Source: a filamentous cyanobacterium CCT1 (lineage in GTDB: Bacteria > Cyanobacteriota > Cyanobacteriia > Phormidesmidales > Phormidesmidaceae). From it: a DNA stretch of 34,314 bases. Positions 8,820 to 16,170 of the stretch are shown here, piece after piece. A program made the position numbers and the translations under genes. Location of the stretch: NCBI GenBank assembly GCA_003017855.1, contig PYER01000035.1:1-34314 (forward strand), read 5' to 3'. Position 1 is the first letter of the stretch, and each line of letters begins with the position of its first letter. The notes beneath the pieces were generated by a model. That model was not told the origin of the DNA. It did not search any database and was given only the letters and a program-made list of their open reading frames with translations.

Positions 8820-9165
8820 GGATGACCTCTAGCTTTGTAAACAACTGCTCTAATTCTCGCAAAAATTCGCCATATTCGCACTGGGTGGCCTCGGGCTTGA
8901 GGTTAATCACGATCCAGAGGGAGGGTTTGAGACGGGGTAGCAGGGTTCTGAGGGCAGCACGAACCTGGCGCTTGAGGCGGTTGCGCACCACCGCCCGCTT
9001 GTGCACTTTTTGGCTGATGACAATACCAATGCAGGGGCTCTCGCTGAGGGCGGTAGGCAGCGGCAGCACCCGCATGATCAAATGGGCCGAAACGGCCTTT
9101 TTGCCCTGGCGATAGACCTGGGAAAACTGCCGCGATCGCCGCAGTCGATTGTGTTTGGGTAGCAC
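8806..9165 (-). CDS. rnpA: Ribonuclease P protein component
   Basis: This is the protein subunit that helps RNase P RNA cut the 5' leader from pre-tRNAs. At 119 residues it is of family length. The diagnostic RNR-type motif appears as KVHKRAVVRNRLKRQVRAAL at about 54-73, preceded by the substrate-binding region around FSQVYRQGKKAVS. Translation starts with GTG at 9165, with AGGGG about ten bases upstream; no better ATG precedes the conserved HNRLRRSRQF. It follows rpmH as in nearly all bacteria, separated here by 115 bases containing a stem-loop. Confidence 0.95.
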   Translation of the reverse strand: MLPKHNRLRRSRQFSQVYRQGKKAVSAHLIMRVLPLPTALSESPCIGIVISQKVHKRAVVRNRLKRQVRAALRTLLPRLKPSLWIVINLKPEATQCEYGEFLRELEQLFTKLEVIHGHS

Positions 9166-9210
9166 GGCCCAACCCCTAGCATTTCAACAGCATTTTCACC
9201 AACAGCAATA

Positions 9211-9238
9211 GCCCTGGAGCTTTTGGTAGCCCCAGGGC
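9211..9238 (-). other. Stem-loop between rpmH and rnpA
   Basis: GCCCTGG at 9211-9217 pairs exactly with CCAGGGC at 9232-9238, with two further inner GC pairs after one mismatch. No T-run follows on the minus strand, so it does not look like a classical intrinsic terminator. It may be an RNA-processing or stability element that uncouples rpmH from rnpA levels. Confidence 0.55.
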
Positions 9239-9280
9239 CAAAATGCTTGACACCCACGGTTTGAACTATCCCCAGCGGGG

Positions 9281-9418
9281 CTAGACGGCGAGCTTAGCTC
9301 GTCCCTTACGGCGACGAGCTTTGATCACGTTTTGGCCGGTGTGGGAGCGCATACGAGCGCGAAACCCGGACGTGCGCTTTTGCTTGCGGTTGGTGCCCTC
9401 TAGGGTGCGCTTACTCAT
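9281..9418 (-). CDS. rpmH: 50S ribosomal protein L34
   Basis: This 45-residue basic protein is L34 of the large subunit. It shows the family pattern [19 protein letters not shown] followed by [20 protein letters not shown] at 9418 is the natural start (MSKRTLEG); the open frame extends upstream to 9475 but adds unrelated residues. It heads the rpmH-rnpA-PH protein-yidC-jag-yceD run. Confidence 0.97.
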   Translation of the reverse strand: MSKRTLEGTNRKQKRTSGFRARMRSHTGQNVIKARRRKGRAKLAV

Positions 9419-9475
9419 GACGTTGCCTGTTGCTGATAAAAAGTCACAGTCTACAATGGTAGCACCAACTGGCAA

Positions 9476-10054
9476 TTAACGACTACGCTGATTGTTATCG
9501 GTAGCAATCTCCAGGGGCCAGGTGCCCGTGTACTGGTTGATTACATCGCCCTGGTACATCATGCGCAGGTTGAAGTAGTGGTAGCCGTAGCGACGGGGGT
9601 TGCGCACATCGGAGAGCACCACCACCAGGTTGGTATTGGCGGGAATGGGCTCTTCGGGAATGATTTCAATGCGGTTTTCATCTTCGTACAGATCGACCAC
9701 CCTCAGGGGAATAGTCTCACCGCCGCGCCAGTCGCCGATGCGCAGCTCAATTTTGCTCGGATCGATGCGGCCGCCAATTTCGGTGAAGGTGTCGGGGTAG
9801 TCAATTTCCATGGAAATGACGTCGCGGGGCAGCTTGGTCCGCATGATGTTGAGGTAGTAGCGGGCGTTGGTGCTGTACGGGGTGTTGAAATCGATCAGGT
9901 AGCCGAGGCGATACTCGGGTTCAACCCCACCAAAGATGGTTAGACCAGTTTGGGCCTGGGTGGGCTGGGGTAGGGCTGTGCTAAGGCCCACGGCGGCCGC
10001 CACGGCGGCCAGCCCCAGGGCGGCAAATTTCAGCGATTGCTTTAGGGATGTCAT
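9476..10054 (-). CDS. DUF2808 secreted protein
   Basis: This 192-residue protein has a clear signal peptide: a basic start (MTSLKQSLK), a hydrophobic core at about 10-26 and a likely cleavage after TQAQ near residue 35. The mature part carries DUF2808 features, including YYLNIMRTKLPRDVISMEI, an IELRIGDWRGGE strand and DVRNPRRYGYHYFNLRM. DUF2808 proteins are largely cyanobacterial, predicted periplasmic or cell-wall associated, with unknown function. The start is well fixed: GGAGG lies six bases before ATG at 10054. The frame opens further upstream to 10228 but without a domain. It lies 57 bases upstream of rpmH. Confidence 0.92.
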   Translation of the reverse strand: MTSLKQSLKFAALGLAAVAAAVGLSTALPQPTQAQTGLTIFGGVEPEYRLGYLIDFNTPYSTNARYYLNIMRTKLPRDVISMEIDYPDTFTEIGGRIDPSKIELRIGDWRGGETIPLRVVDLYEDENRIEIIPEEPIPANTNLVVVLSDVRNPRRYGYHYFNLRMMYQGDVINQYTGTWPLEIATDNNQRSR

Positions 10055-10267
10055 GGTGTACCTCCAATGAAAACTATCTGGCCGGGTAGCTTGGGGCAAC
10101 CAATCTAGGCCACCCACTACAATACTCCCGGCGACCCAGCGCAGCACTGTGATCTGTGCCAGTGGTGCAACCGGGCTGCGCCGTGCCGTGAGCGATCGCG
10201 CCCGCACAGGCTGAGCCCAAGTCGCCAACGCGATCCTACCATTCGGGCTGGGTTCACCCTGGGCCCG

Positions 10268-13200
10268 CTATTCGCCATCGTCGTCAATAATCGCGTTGCG
10301 ATCGAGCAGCAGCAGGTTGCGCAGCTGGTCCGTGTCGAACTCGGTCAGCCAGCCTTCGCCAGCGCTGACCACCTGCTCAGAGAGCACCTTTTTGCTCTCA
10401 ATCATCTCGTGAATGCGCTCCTCGAGGGTGCCGGTGGTGACAAACTTGTGCACCTGCACGTTGCGGGTCTGGCCAATGCGAAAGGCGCGGTCGGTGGCCT
10501 GGTTTTCGATCGCCGGGTTCCACCAGCGATCGTAGTGGAAGACGTGGTTGGCTCGGGTGAGGTTGAGGCCCACGCCGCCCGCCTTGAGGGAGAGAATGAA
10601 GAGCCGGGGAGCGGCGGGGTCGTTCTGGAAGCGATCGACCATGGCCTCGCGCTGGTTTTTAGTGGTGCTGCCGTAGAGAAACAGGGCTTCTTGCCCCAGA
10701 TATGACTGCAGGTGCCGCTGCAGCAGCTTGCCCCACTCGGCAAACTGAGTAAAGATCAGGGCGCGATCGCCCTCGGCAATCACTTCCTCCAGCATTTCGT
10801 CGAGCCGCTGTAGCTTGCCCGATCGCCCCTTCAGCCCCAGGCTGGGCTCCTGCAAAAACTGGGCCGGGTGGTTGCAGATCTGCTTCAGCTTGGTCAGCAG
10901 CGCCAGGATCTGGCCCTTGCGCTGCACCCCGGTAGCGTCGTCGATGGTTTCGAGCGCCGCATCGACCGTCTGCTGGTAGAGGTTGGCCTGCTCCGCCGAG
11001 AGGCCGCAGTAGACGCTCATTTCCTGCTTTTCCGGCAGGTCTTGAATGATGCTGCGATCGGTTTTGAGCCGCCTGAGAATAAAGGGCTGCACCAGCCCCT
11101 TCAGCGCCCGCAGCGAGGCCGTATCGCCGTAGCGCTCGATCGGGGTGGCAAAGCGGCGCTGAAAAAAGTTCTTTGGCCCCAGATAGCCGGGATTGAGAAA
11201 ATCCATAATCGACCACAGCTCGCCCAGGCGGTTTTCGACCGGGGTGCCGGTGAGGGCGACGCGAAACTGCGCCTCGATCTGGCGGGCCGCTTTCGACTGC
11301 TTGGCATCTGAGTTTTTAATGTTCTGAGCTTCGTCGAGCACCAGACACTGCCAGTTCACCGACTGCAAAGGCTTAAGATCGCGGTAGATCAGGGCGTAGC
11401 TGGTGATCACCAGCTGCTTGTCCTGGACAGCTTTGGCCAAGGCGCTGCCGCGGGGCCGGCGATCGCCGTGGTGCAGCATTACCTTGAGCTTGGGCGCAAA
11501 TCGTTTGACTTCTTTCTCCCAGTTGCCCAGCACCGAGGTGGGGCAGACCAGCAGCACCGGGCTTTCCAACCAGCCGTTGTCCTGCAGGTAGAGCAAAAAG
11601 GCAATCAGCTGAATGGTTTTGCCCAAACCCATATCGTCGGCCAGGCAGGCTCCCAGGCCCCACTGTTCCAAAAAGGCCAGCCACGATACCCCCCGCGCCT
11701 GGTAGGGCCGTAGAGTCCCTTTAAAGCCGCTGGGGGCCTCGATTTCCTCCAGGGTTTGGTTACCCGTAGTCAGGGTTTCGATCAGGGTTTGCAGCGCCCC
11801 GGTGGCCTCAAAGCTCACCACGGGCAGCTTGTCGATCAGCTGGGTGTCACCCGTGCTAATTCGCAGGGCGTCTTCCACGGACAGCGGGGTCGCGGTTTTT
11901 TGACCAGCCAGAAACTGCCGCGCCGCCTTCACATCCTGGGGCTTGAGTTCGACCCAGCGGCCGTTGATTTCGACCAGCGGCGAGCCCTGGTTAATCAGCT
12001 GCTCAAACTCGTCGGCGGAGAGGGTTTCGTCTGCGATCGATAGCTCCCAGCGAAAGTTGAGCAGGCTCTTGAGGCCGAGGCGCTGCCGTTGTTTTTGGGG
12101 CGGGACCTCCGCCTGCACCTTGAGGCCCAGCCGCCCGCTGCCGTTCTCAGCAGTCTGGGCCAGGCCGGGGGGCAGCTCGACCTCAACGCCATTGTCCTGC
12201 AGCTGCCAGGCCGAGGCCTTGATGAACTGGTAGGCCTGGATTGGGTCGAGGTCGCAGTGGGTAGGGTGCTGCTGGCGCAGGCTCTCGCGGATGGGGTCGT
12301 AGAGGCGGGCGGCTCGACCCAGGGCACCTAGCAGGGTTTCTTGAGGAGCTTTGAGAATGGCCCCCTGGTAGTGCAGCTCGGCCACTGGGTGCTGCCAGAT
12401 CAGGTCGGCCCCCACCTGCCAGTCGGGGTTGGCGGCCGATTGGAGCTGGTAGCGCAGCTGCCAGGGCTGCTCAAGATCTAGAGGGGGCTGCAGCACCAGC
12501 CGCAGGCGAAACTGGCGGGACGGGTCTTCGGCCAGGGTTTGCAGCGGCGTGGTCCAGGTGGTCAGCGCCTCTTGAAGGCGGGCAGCGGCGGCGGCACTGG
12601 CTTCCAGGGTGCCTGTTGGCTGGCTCAGGGCCTGCAGCCAGGGCTGCAGCGGCAGCTCTTTGCCCAGATTGGCCAGACCGTTGAGGGGTTGCGCCTGGGC
12701 CACCTGGCGCACCTGGTAGTCGACTAAAGCGGTCAAAAACTTCAGCAGCAGCGGCTGAGGGTCCAGCAAAGGAAACCCGCAGGCCAGCGGTAGCACTCCC
12801 TTAGTCGCGACGGGCAAATGGGTCCGACAGGCCGGCGGCATGGCCAGGGAAAAGTGGCGCAGACGCTCCTGGTCGGGGGCGCTGTCAAGCAGGGGGTGCC
12901 AGCCAGCGGCCAGGGTTTGGCTGGTGAGTTCTAAATCGGGTAAAAACTTGCCTCGGGCCAGCAAATTTAGGCCCCAGCGGGCAATGTGGCCCCAGTAGCG
13001 CAGGTCGGCCCCAATGTCGCCAGGGCCAGTGGGGGTGTGCTGCCCCAGGGGCAGGGCCAGCAAAATCGGCAAAAAGTCGGCCATACCCAAGTGCCAGCCC
13101 TGCACTCGCCAGGGATGCAGTACCGTTTCGGCGTCAGCTTCAGACTCTGACTGAGCATCTAGCTTGGCCGAATGCACAGGCGCTAGCGCAGTAGCCAGCA

Positions 13201-13561
13201 GACGGGCTGGTAGCGGTAGGGTAATCTCACCCCAGACGGGGCCAGCAACCCCGCGCGCACCAGATTTTGAGGTGCGCGATCGCCGACTTCCCCCAGATGC
13301 CTTAGTTGTACTCTTACCAGCGGCGATCGCGGCCTCGGTCAGCACCGCCGGAAACACCTCCCCTGCCGCAGTCGCCCGTCCCGCCAGCTGTTTTTGCATG
13401 CCGACTAGCACCTGAGCCAAATCGGCCTGCCCCAGGGCGTAGGGGTGAAGATGCAGCCCTTCCCATGGGGCTAACCCCTCCGCTGGCAGCGGTTGCCAGG
13501 CCTCAGCCCAGAGAAAAAACTGCTGCGCCTGGGGAACCCAACTGACGTGTAGTATTGCCAT
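10268..13561 (-). CDS. SNF2/Swi2-family DEAD-box-like helicase, HepA type
   Basis: This is a 1097-residue DNA-dependent ATPase. The first 600 or so residues are the SNF2-associated N-terminal region with a strongly Pro/Leu/Ala-rich section. The ATPase core begins near 615 with FKGTLRPYQARGVSWLAFLE, then motif I DDMGLGKT (about 636-645), motif II DEAQ (about 740), LTGTPVENRLGELWSIMDFL, the CNHPAQ segment (about 897), and the C-terminal helicase half ending with QATDRAFRIGQTRNVQVHK (about 1020-1040). Bacterial members of this class (HepA-like) act in transcription recycling or DNA repair; in cyanobacteria an HepA helicase is linked to heterocyst envelope regulation, but orthology is not shown here. 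A short Ser/Arg-rich basic insertion lies near residues 88-105. It stands alone after the 13562-13773 gap. Confidence 0.95.
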   Translation of the reverse strand: MAILHVSWVPQAQQFFLWAEAWQPLPAEGLAPWEGLHLHPYALGQADLAQVLVGMQKQLAGRATAAGEVFPAVLTEAAIAAGKSTTKASGGSRRSRTSKSGARGVAGPVWGEITLPLPARLLATALAPVHSAKLDAQSESEADAETVLHPWRVQGWHLGMADFLPILLALPLGQHTPTGPGDIGADLRYWGHIARWGLNLLARGKFLPDLELTSQTLAAGWHPLLDSAPDQERLRHFSLAMPPACRTHLPVATKGVLPLACGFPLLDPQPLLLKFLTALVDYQVRQVAQAQPLNGLANLGKELPLQPWLQALSQPTGTLEASAAAAARLQEALTTWTTPLQTLAEDPSRQFRLRLVLQPPLDLEQPWQLRYQLQSAANPDWQVGADLIWQHPVAELHYQGAILKAPQETLLGALGRAARLYDPIRESLRQQHPTHCDLDPIQAYQFIKASAWQLQDNGVEVELPPGLAQTAENGSGRLGLKVQAEVPPQKQRQRLGLKSLLNFRWELSIADETLSADEFEQLINQGSPLVEINGRWVELKPQDVKAARQFLAGQKTATPLSVEDALRISTGDTQLIDKLPVVSFEATGALQTLIETLTTGNQTLEEIEAPSGFKGTLRPYQARGVSWLAFLEQWGLGACLADDMGLGKTIQLIAFLLYLQDNGWLESPVLLVCPTSVLGNWEKEVKRFAPKLKVMLHHGDRRPRGSALAKAVQDKQLVITSYALIYRDLKPLQSVNWQCLVLDEAQNIKNSDAKQSKAARQIEAQFRVALTGTPVENRLGELWSIMDFLNPGYLGPKNFFQRRFATPIERYGDTASLRALKGLVQPFILRRLKTDRSIIQDLPEKQEMSVYCGLSAEQANLYQQTVDAALETIDDATGVQRKGQILALLTKLKQICNHPAQFLQEPSLGLKGRSGKLQRLDEMLEEVIAEGDRALIFTQFAEWGKLLQRHLQSYLGQEALFLYGSTTKNQREAMVDRFQNDPAAPRLFILSLKAGGVGLNLTRANHVFHYDRWWNPAIENQATDRAFRIGQTRNVQVHKFVTTGTLEERIHEMIESKKVLSEQVVSAGEGWLTEFDTDQLRNLLLLDRNAIIDDDGE

Positions 13562-13773
13562 TGCCCTGTATCTACGACTCGCTCAAAACATGGAACGCGT
13601 TAGGAGCAGGTAGATAGGGCCTTTCACACCCGAACTGCGGGTAACACTTCAGGGTACGCCCCGGCGGGTAAACCCTTCCCCGAAGCCCGGCTACTCCTGG
13701 TGTGCAGAAAACCTGCCTAATGTGCTTATCTTACTCCCTCAGAAAAGCTCTGACAGGAGACCTGCCCAAAGCC
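13562..13773. other. Structured intergenic region, no ORF
   Basis: There is no gene in these 212 bases between exonuclease III and the helicase, both minus strand. Several complementary segments can pair: AGGAG (13602-13606) with CTCCT (13694-13698), the adjoining TAG with CTA, GGGC with GCCC, plus CCCG/CGGG at 13629-13641 and CAGG/CCTG around 13754-13764. The + strand also contains AGGAGACCTGCC at 13755-13766, identical to the core of the cobalamin-riboswitch B12 box. I could not find the remaining riboswitch core. It could be the helicase leader, a terminator for exonuclease III, or a small RNA. Confidence 0.4.
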
Positions 13774-14562
13774 TTACGCGTATTCCATAGTAACGGGGGT
13801 ATGGTCGCTAGGTTTCTCCCAGCGGCGGGGTTCGATGTCAATGGTGCAGCTGAGGGCGCGATCGCTCAGCCCCGCCGACAGATAGTGATGGTCGATGCGC
13901 CAGCCCATATTGCGTTGAAAGGCGGCGGTGCGGTAGTCCCACCAGCTAAAGTGGCCACCCTCCTCGTTGAACAGGCGAAAGCCATCTTTGAGGCCCACGG
14001 CCATTACCTCCCGCAGGGCCTCCCGCTCAGTGGGTGAAGACATAATGTGCTTCTCTTTACCCTCGGCATTGTAAATATCTTTGTCTTCTAGAGCGATATT
14101 GAAATCGCCACAGACGTTGAGGTTGGGATACTCCGCCAGCAGGGCAGTGAGATACTCCTTGAGGCAGGCCAGCCAGCGCAGCTTGTACTCATACTTCTCG
14201 CTGCCTATAGAACTGCCATTGGGTACGTAGAGGTTCACAATATAGATATCGCCCCACAGCCCGGCGATCACCCGCTTTTGATCATCCAAATCGCCTACCC
14301 GGTCTTCCCCGAGCACCGGGGCAAAGCCGTACTGAACCTTCTCCAGCGGCTGCCGACTGAGCAACGCCACCCCGTTGTAGGATTTTTGCCCATGGATGTA
14401 GGCGGTGTAGCCCAGCTCTGAAAAGGCTGCTGTGGGGAACGTCTCGTTCACCACTTTGGTCTCCTGCAGGCACAGCACATCCACGGGGTTGGTTTGCAGC
14501 CACTGGGTCGCATGGTCAAGGCGCGATCGAATGGAGTTGACGTTCCAGGTGGCAACTTTCAT
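13774..14562 (-). CDS. xth: Exodeoxyribonuclease III (AP endonuclease)
   Basis: This 262-residue enzyme of the exonuclease III family acts in base-excision repair: it nicks at abasic sites and degrades 3' ends. Visible signature parts are KVATWNVNSIRSRL at the start, the metal-binding glutamate in CLQETKV (about 35), YVPNGS with the catalytic Tyr/Asn region (about 114), CGDFNIAL (about 150), WRIDHHYLS (about 221-229) and the terminal SDHTPV (about 253). The length is normal and ATG at 14562 begins directly at the first conserved strand. It is divergent from the small gene at 14652. Confidence 0.96.
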   Translation of the reverse strand: MKVATWNVNSIRSRLDHATQWLQTNPVDVLCLQETKVVNETFPTAAFSELGYTAYIHGQKSYNGVALLSRQPLEKVQYGFAPVLGEDRVGDLDDQKRVIAGLWGDIYIVNLYVPNGSSIGSEKYEYKLRWLACLKEYLTALLAEYPNLNVCGDFNIALEDKDIYNAEGKEKHIMSSPTEREALREVMAVGLKDGFRLFNEEGGHFSWWDYRTAAFQRNMGWRIDHHYLSAGLSDRALSCTIDIEPRRWEKPSDHTPVTMEYA

Positions 14563-14651
14563 AGACGGAGTTAAGCTAAACGGGTAGGGTCACAACGTTC
14601 TAGCTTAAGGGGTTGACCGCCCAAAAAGATCGCGCCCAAAGGATCGCAACA

Positions 14652-14930
14652 GTGCCTCCAGAGTCTCCACTTGAGGGAAAAGCTTTAGTTAAAGAAGTGT
14701 GCCGCCGCATTCGCCTGGCCCGCAGCTACTGGGATGCCCACAACAACGCTGCCTGCCGGGGCGAGCGCGAAAAAGCGCTGGCCCTCTACAACACCCTCAC
14801 CAAAGAGCAAAAAGACCAGATTCCCCAAACCCTGCGGGTCTGGCTACGCTACCGCAGTGAAAAGTACTTTGGCGCCCATCAAACCCCGCCAGGGAATAAT
14901 GGGCGATCGGCGAAGGGACGAAAGCGATAG
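14652..14930 (+). CDS. Small basic protein, unrecognised
   Basis: The product is about 92 residues and highly charged. It has a helical centre (KEVCRRIRLARSYWDAHNN, then REKALALYNTLTKEQKDQIP and RVWLRYRSEKYFG) and a basic disordered tail (SAKGRKR). I believe such short soluble proteins recur in cyanobacteria but know no function; the basic surface suggests nucleic-acid or ribosome contact. Start choice: GTG at 14652 has AAAGGA eight bases upstream. The frame reaches back to a TTG at 14613, whose only Shine-Dalgarno-like bases abut it. It ends just before the tRNA promoter and tRNA-Ala locus on the same strand. Confidence 0.65.
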   Translation: MPPESPLEGKALVKEVCRRIRLARSYWDAHNNAACRGEREKALALYNTLTKEQKDQIPQTLRVWLRYRSEKYFGAHQTPPGNNGRSAKGRKR

Positions 14931-14948
14931 GAGAGAGTCTGTTTTTGG

Positions 14949-14954
14949 TAGAAT
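14949..14954 (+). promoter_or_regulatory. Candidate -10 box for the tRNA-Ala locus
   Basis: TAGAAT sits 15 bases before the first tRNA-like copy at 14969, inside TTTTTGGTAGAATACTTGC. A consensus -35 is not visible at the right spacing. A promoter here would transcribe the degenerate copies together with the intact tRNA. Confidence 0.4.
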
Positions 14955-14968
14955 ACTTGCAGTTCTGA

Positions 14969-15043
14969 GGGGAATGAGCCCGGTTAGCAAAGCCTTGCGT
15001 TCCCGCAGGTGGCCCAGGCCAATCGCACTGTTTTGGTTCACAA
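14969..15043 (+). pseudogene. Degenerate tRNA-Ala-like copy 1
   Basis: The first 38 bases match the second copy (15044) at 29 positions without gaps, including the full GGGGAAT acceptor strand and the segment TGCGTTCCCGC. After an anticodon-stem-like segment it carries about 22 extra bases, then CAATCGCACTG, which resembles the tRNA-Ala(CGC) anticodon loop, and GGTTCAC reminiscent of a T-arm. No acceptor 3' strand follows; the next copy begins at once. It cannot fold as a normal tRNA. Confidence 0.5.
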
Positions 15044-15134
15044 GGGGAATTAGCTCAGCTGGTAGAGCGCTGCGTTCCCGCCAGGGTATCCGAAAGACAA
15101 TCGCGCCGCAACGGTGAATCATACAGCAAAATAC
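15044..15134 (+). pseudogene. Degenerate tRNA-Ala-like copy 2 with exact 5' half
   Basis: Bases 15044-15074 are identical to the first 31 bases of the intact tRNA-Ala (15135-15165): acceptor 5' strand, D-arm and anticodon-stem 5' strand. It then diverges with about 25 bases (15075-15099, starting TTCCCGCC) before ATCGCGCCGCA, which resembles the anticodon loop and 3' stem. The T-arm and acceptor 3' strand are missing. It looks like a partial tandem duplication carrying an insertion in the anticodon loop. Confidence 0.75.
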
Positions 15135-15207
15135 GGGGAATTAGCTCAGCTGGTAGAGCGCTGCGATCGCACCGCAGAGGTCAGGAGTTCGAATCTCCTA
15201 TTCTCCA
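15135..15207 (+). tRNA. tRNA-Ala (anticodon CGC)
   Basis: This is an intact 73-base cloverleaf. The acceptor strand GGGGAAT pairs with ATTCTCC through a G3-U70 wobble, the identity element read by alanyl-tRNA synthetase, and the discriminator base is A. The D-arm is GCTCAGCTGGTAGAGC, the anticodon stem CTGCG/CGCAG encloses ATCGCAC (anticodon CGC, reads GCG), and the T-arm is AGGAG-TTCGAAT-CTCCT. CCA is not encoded, as usual in cyanobacteria. It sits at the end of a tandem array of partial copies. Confidence 0.95.
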
Positions 15208-15554
15208 TCCTCAAAACACCTCAAACTATTACACAGCCTTTGTTGCGGTTTTTGTATTTTGACCATTTTGGGGTCGGTTTAGGCGTTTTTAAGGCACTTT
15301 GGGAACTCGTTTGGGCACTCTCGGGCACTCTCAGAAACCTTTGTGGTTAAGTGATTTTAAGGCCGTTCTGATGCACAAGTACTATGCCCGTAAGAAGTGC
15401 CAGACACTTCGGGTAGGTACCCATCATGGCAAGCAAGAGTTAGAAATCTCACAAGGGCACAGTTTCGATTTTGAGTCAGAAAGGGCTGCTGCGCCTGCGG
15501 TGGCGACTATAGAAGGTAGAAAAAAGACCGTTGTTGTACCTAACCTTAGTTCGC
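15208..15554. other. Stretch without a recognisable gene
   Basis: Between tRNA-Ala and the transposase remnant I see no supported gene. An open frame at 15299-15574 (+) contains a Lys/His-rich stretch (KYYARKKCQTLRVGTHHGKQ) that matches nothing I know and lacks a clear ribosome-binding site. A perfect 10-base tandem repeat, GGGCACTCTC, lies at 15313-15332. The position between a tRNA and an IS relic fits leftover mobile DNA. Confidence 0.5.
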
Positions 15555-16096
15555 AGTCTCAAGGTGTGCCATAACCGCTGGATTCGACGCCACAGAGTGT
15601 TTTGCGGCCTGGCGGCCCGTGGCAAAACCTCAGTGGACTGGTTCTTTGGCTACCCTAGGGGAAGGCTGGGCCTACAAGCTCCACCGGGTGGTCAATGACC
15701 AGAGTGAGTTGCTTAGCATCCAAATCACACCGGGCAACACCGGCGACCGCAAGCCCGTCGAAGTCTTGCTTCAAGCCCTCCATGGCAAGGCCTTCGCTGA
15801 CCGTGGCTATGTCTCCCAAGCCCTCGCACAACGGCTCTTTGAGACCTATGGCATCGAGTTCTTTGCCAAACCCAGACGCCACATGAAAAACCACCTCATG
15901 CAGCTCACGGACAAGTTGCTGGCGCGCCATTGTCGAAACCATCGACCAGCTCAAGAACATCTCCCAGATTGAGCATTCTAGGCATCGCAGCCCCACCAAC
16001 TTCATGGTCAACGTTATCTGTGGGTTGATTGCCTACTGCCATCAACCCAAGAAGCCCTCACTCAATCTTGACTTCGCTCTTCCGCCATCGGCTTAA
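15555..16096 (+). pseudogene. IS982-family transposase remnant
   Basis: These are the C-terminal two-thirds of an IS982-type DDE transposase in three frames. It begins abruptly at SLKVCHNRWIRRHRVF, just past where the first catalytic Asp should be, continues RGKTSVDWFFGY, then shifts frame. A 22-base insertion (about 15654-15675) separates this from YKLHRVVNDQSELL, TPGNTGDRKPVEV (second Asp) and FADRGYVSQAL. A second shift near 15922 in a GCG-rich run leads to [32 protein letters not shown] and a TAA at 16094. The N-terminus, first Asp and left end are absent, so it is inactive. It lies between tRNA-Ala and crtI. Confidence 0.9.
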
Positions 16097-16170
16097 CCCG
16101 AACTCAGGCTAAAAAACCAATCGTCTGCGGACTGGCTGGCAGGTATTGCCCGCCCGCCAGCGGTTCTGCT

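Noticed and set aside
14969-15207. Group I intron or integrative att site as explanation of the tRNA repeats
   Set aside because: The extra segments (about 22-25 bases) are far too short for an intron, and the duplicated part is the 5' half rather than the 3' end expected at an att site.
15114-15350. 78-residue open frame running through tRNA-Ala
   Set aside because: It reads across the intact tRNA gene, so coding is very unlikely.
15299-15574. 91-residue open frame between tRNA-Ala and the IS982 relic
   Set aside because: No family resemblance and no clear start signal; possibly leftover mobile DNA, so not called as a gene.
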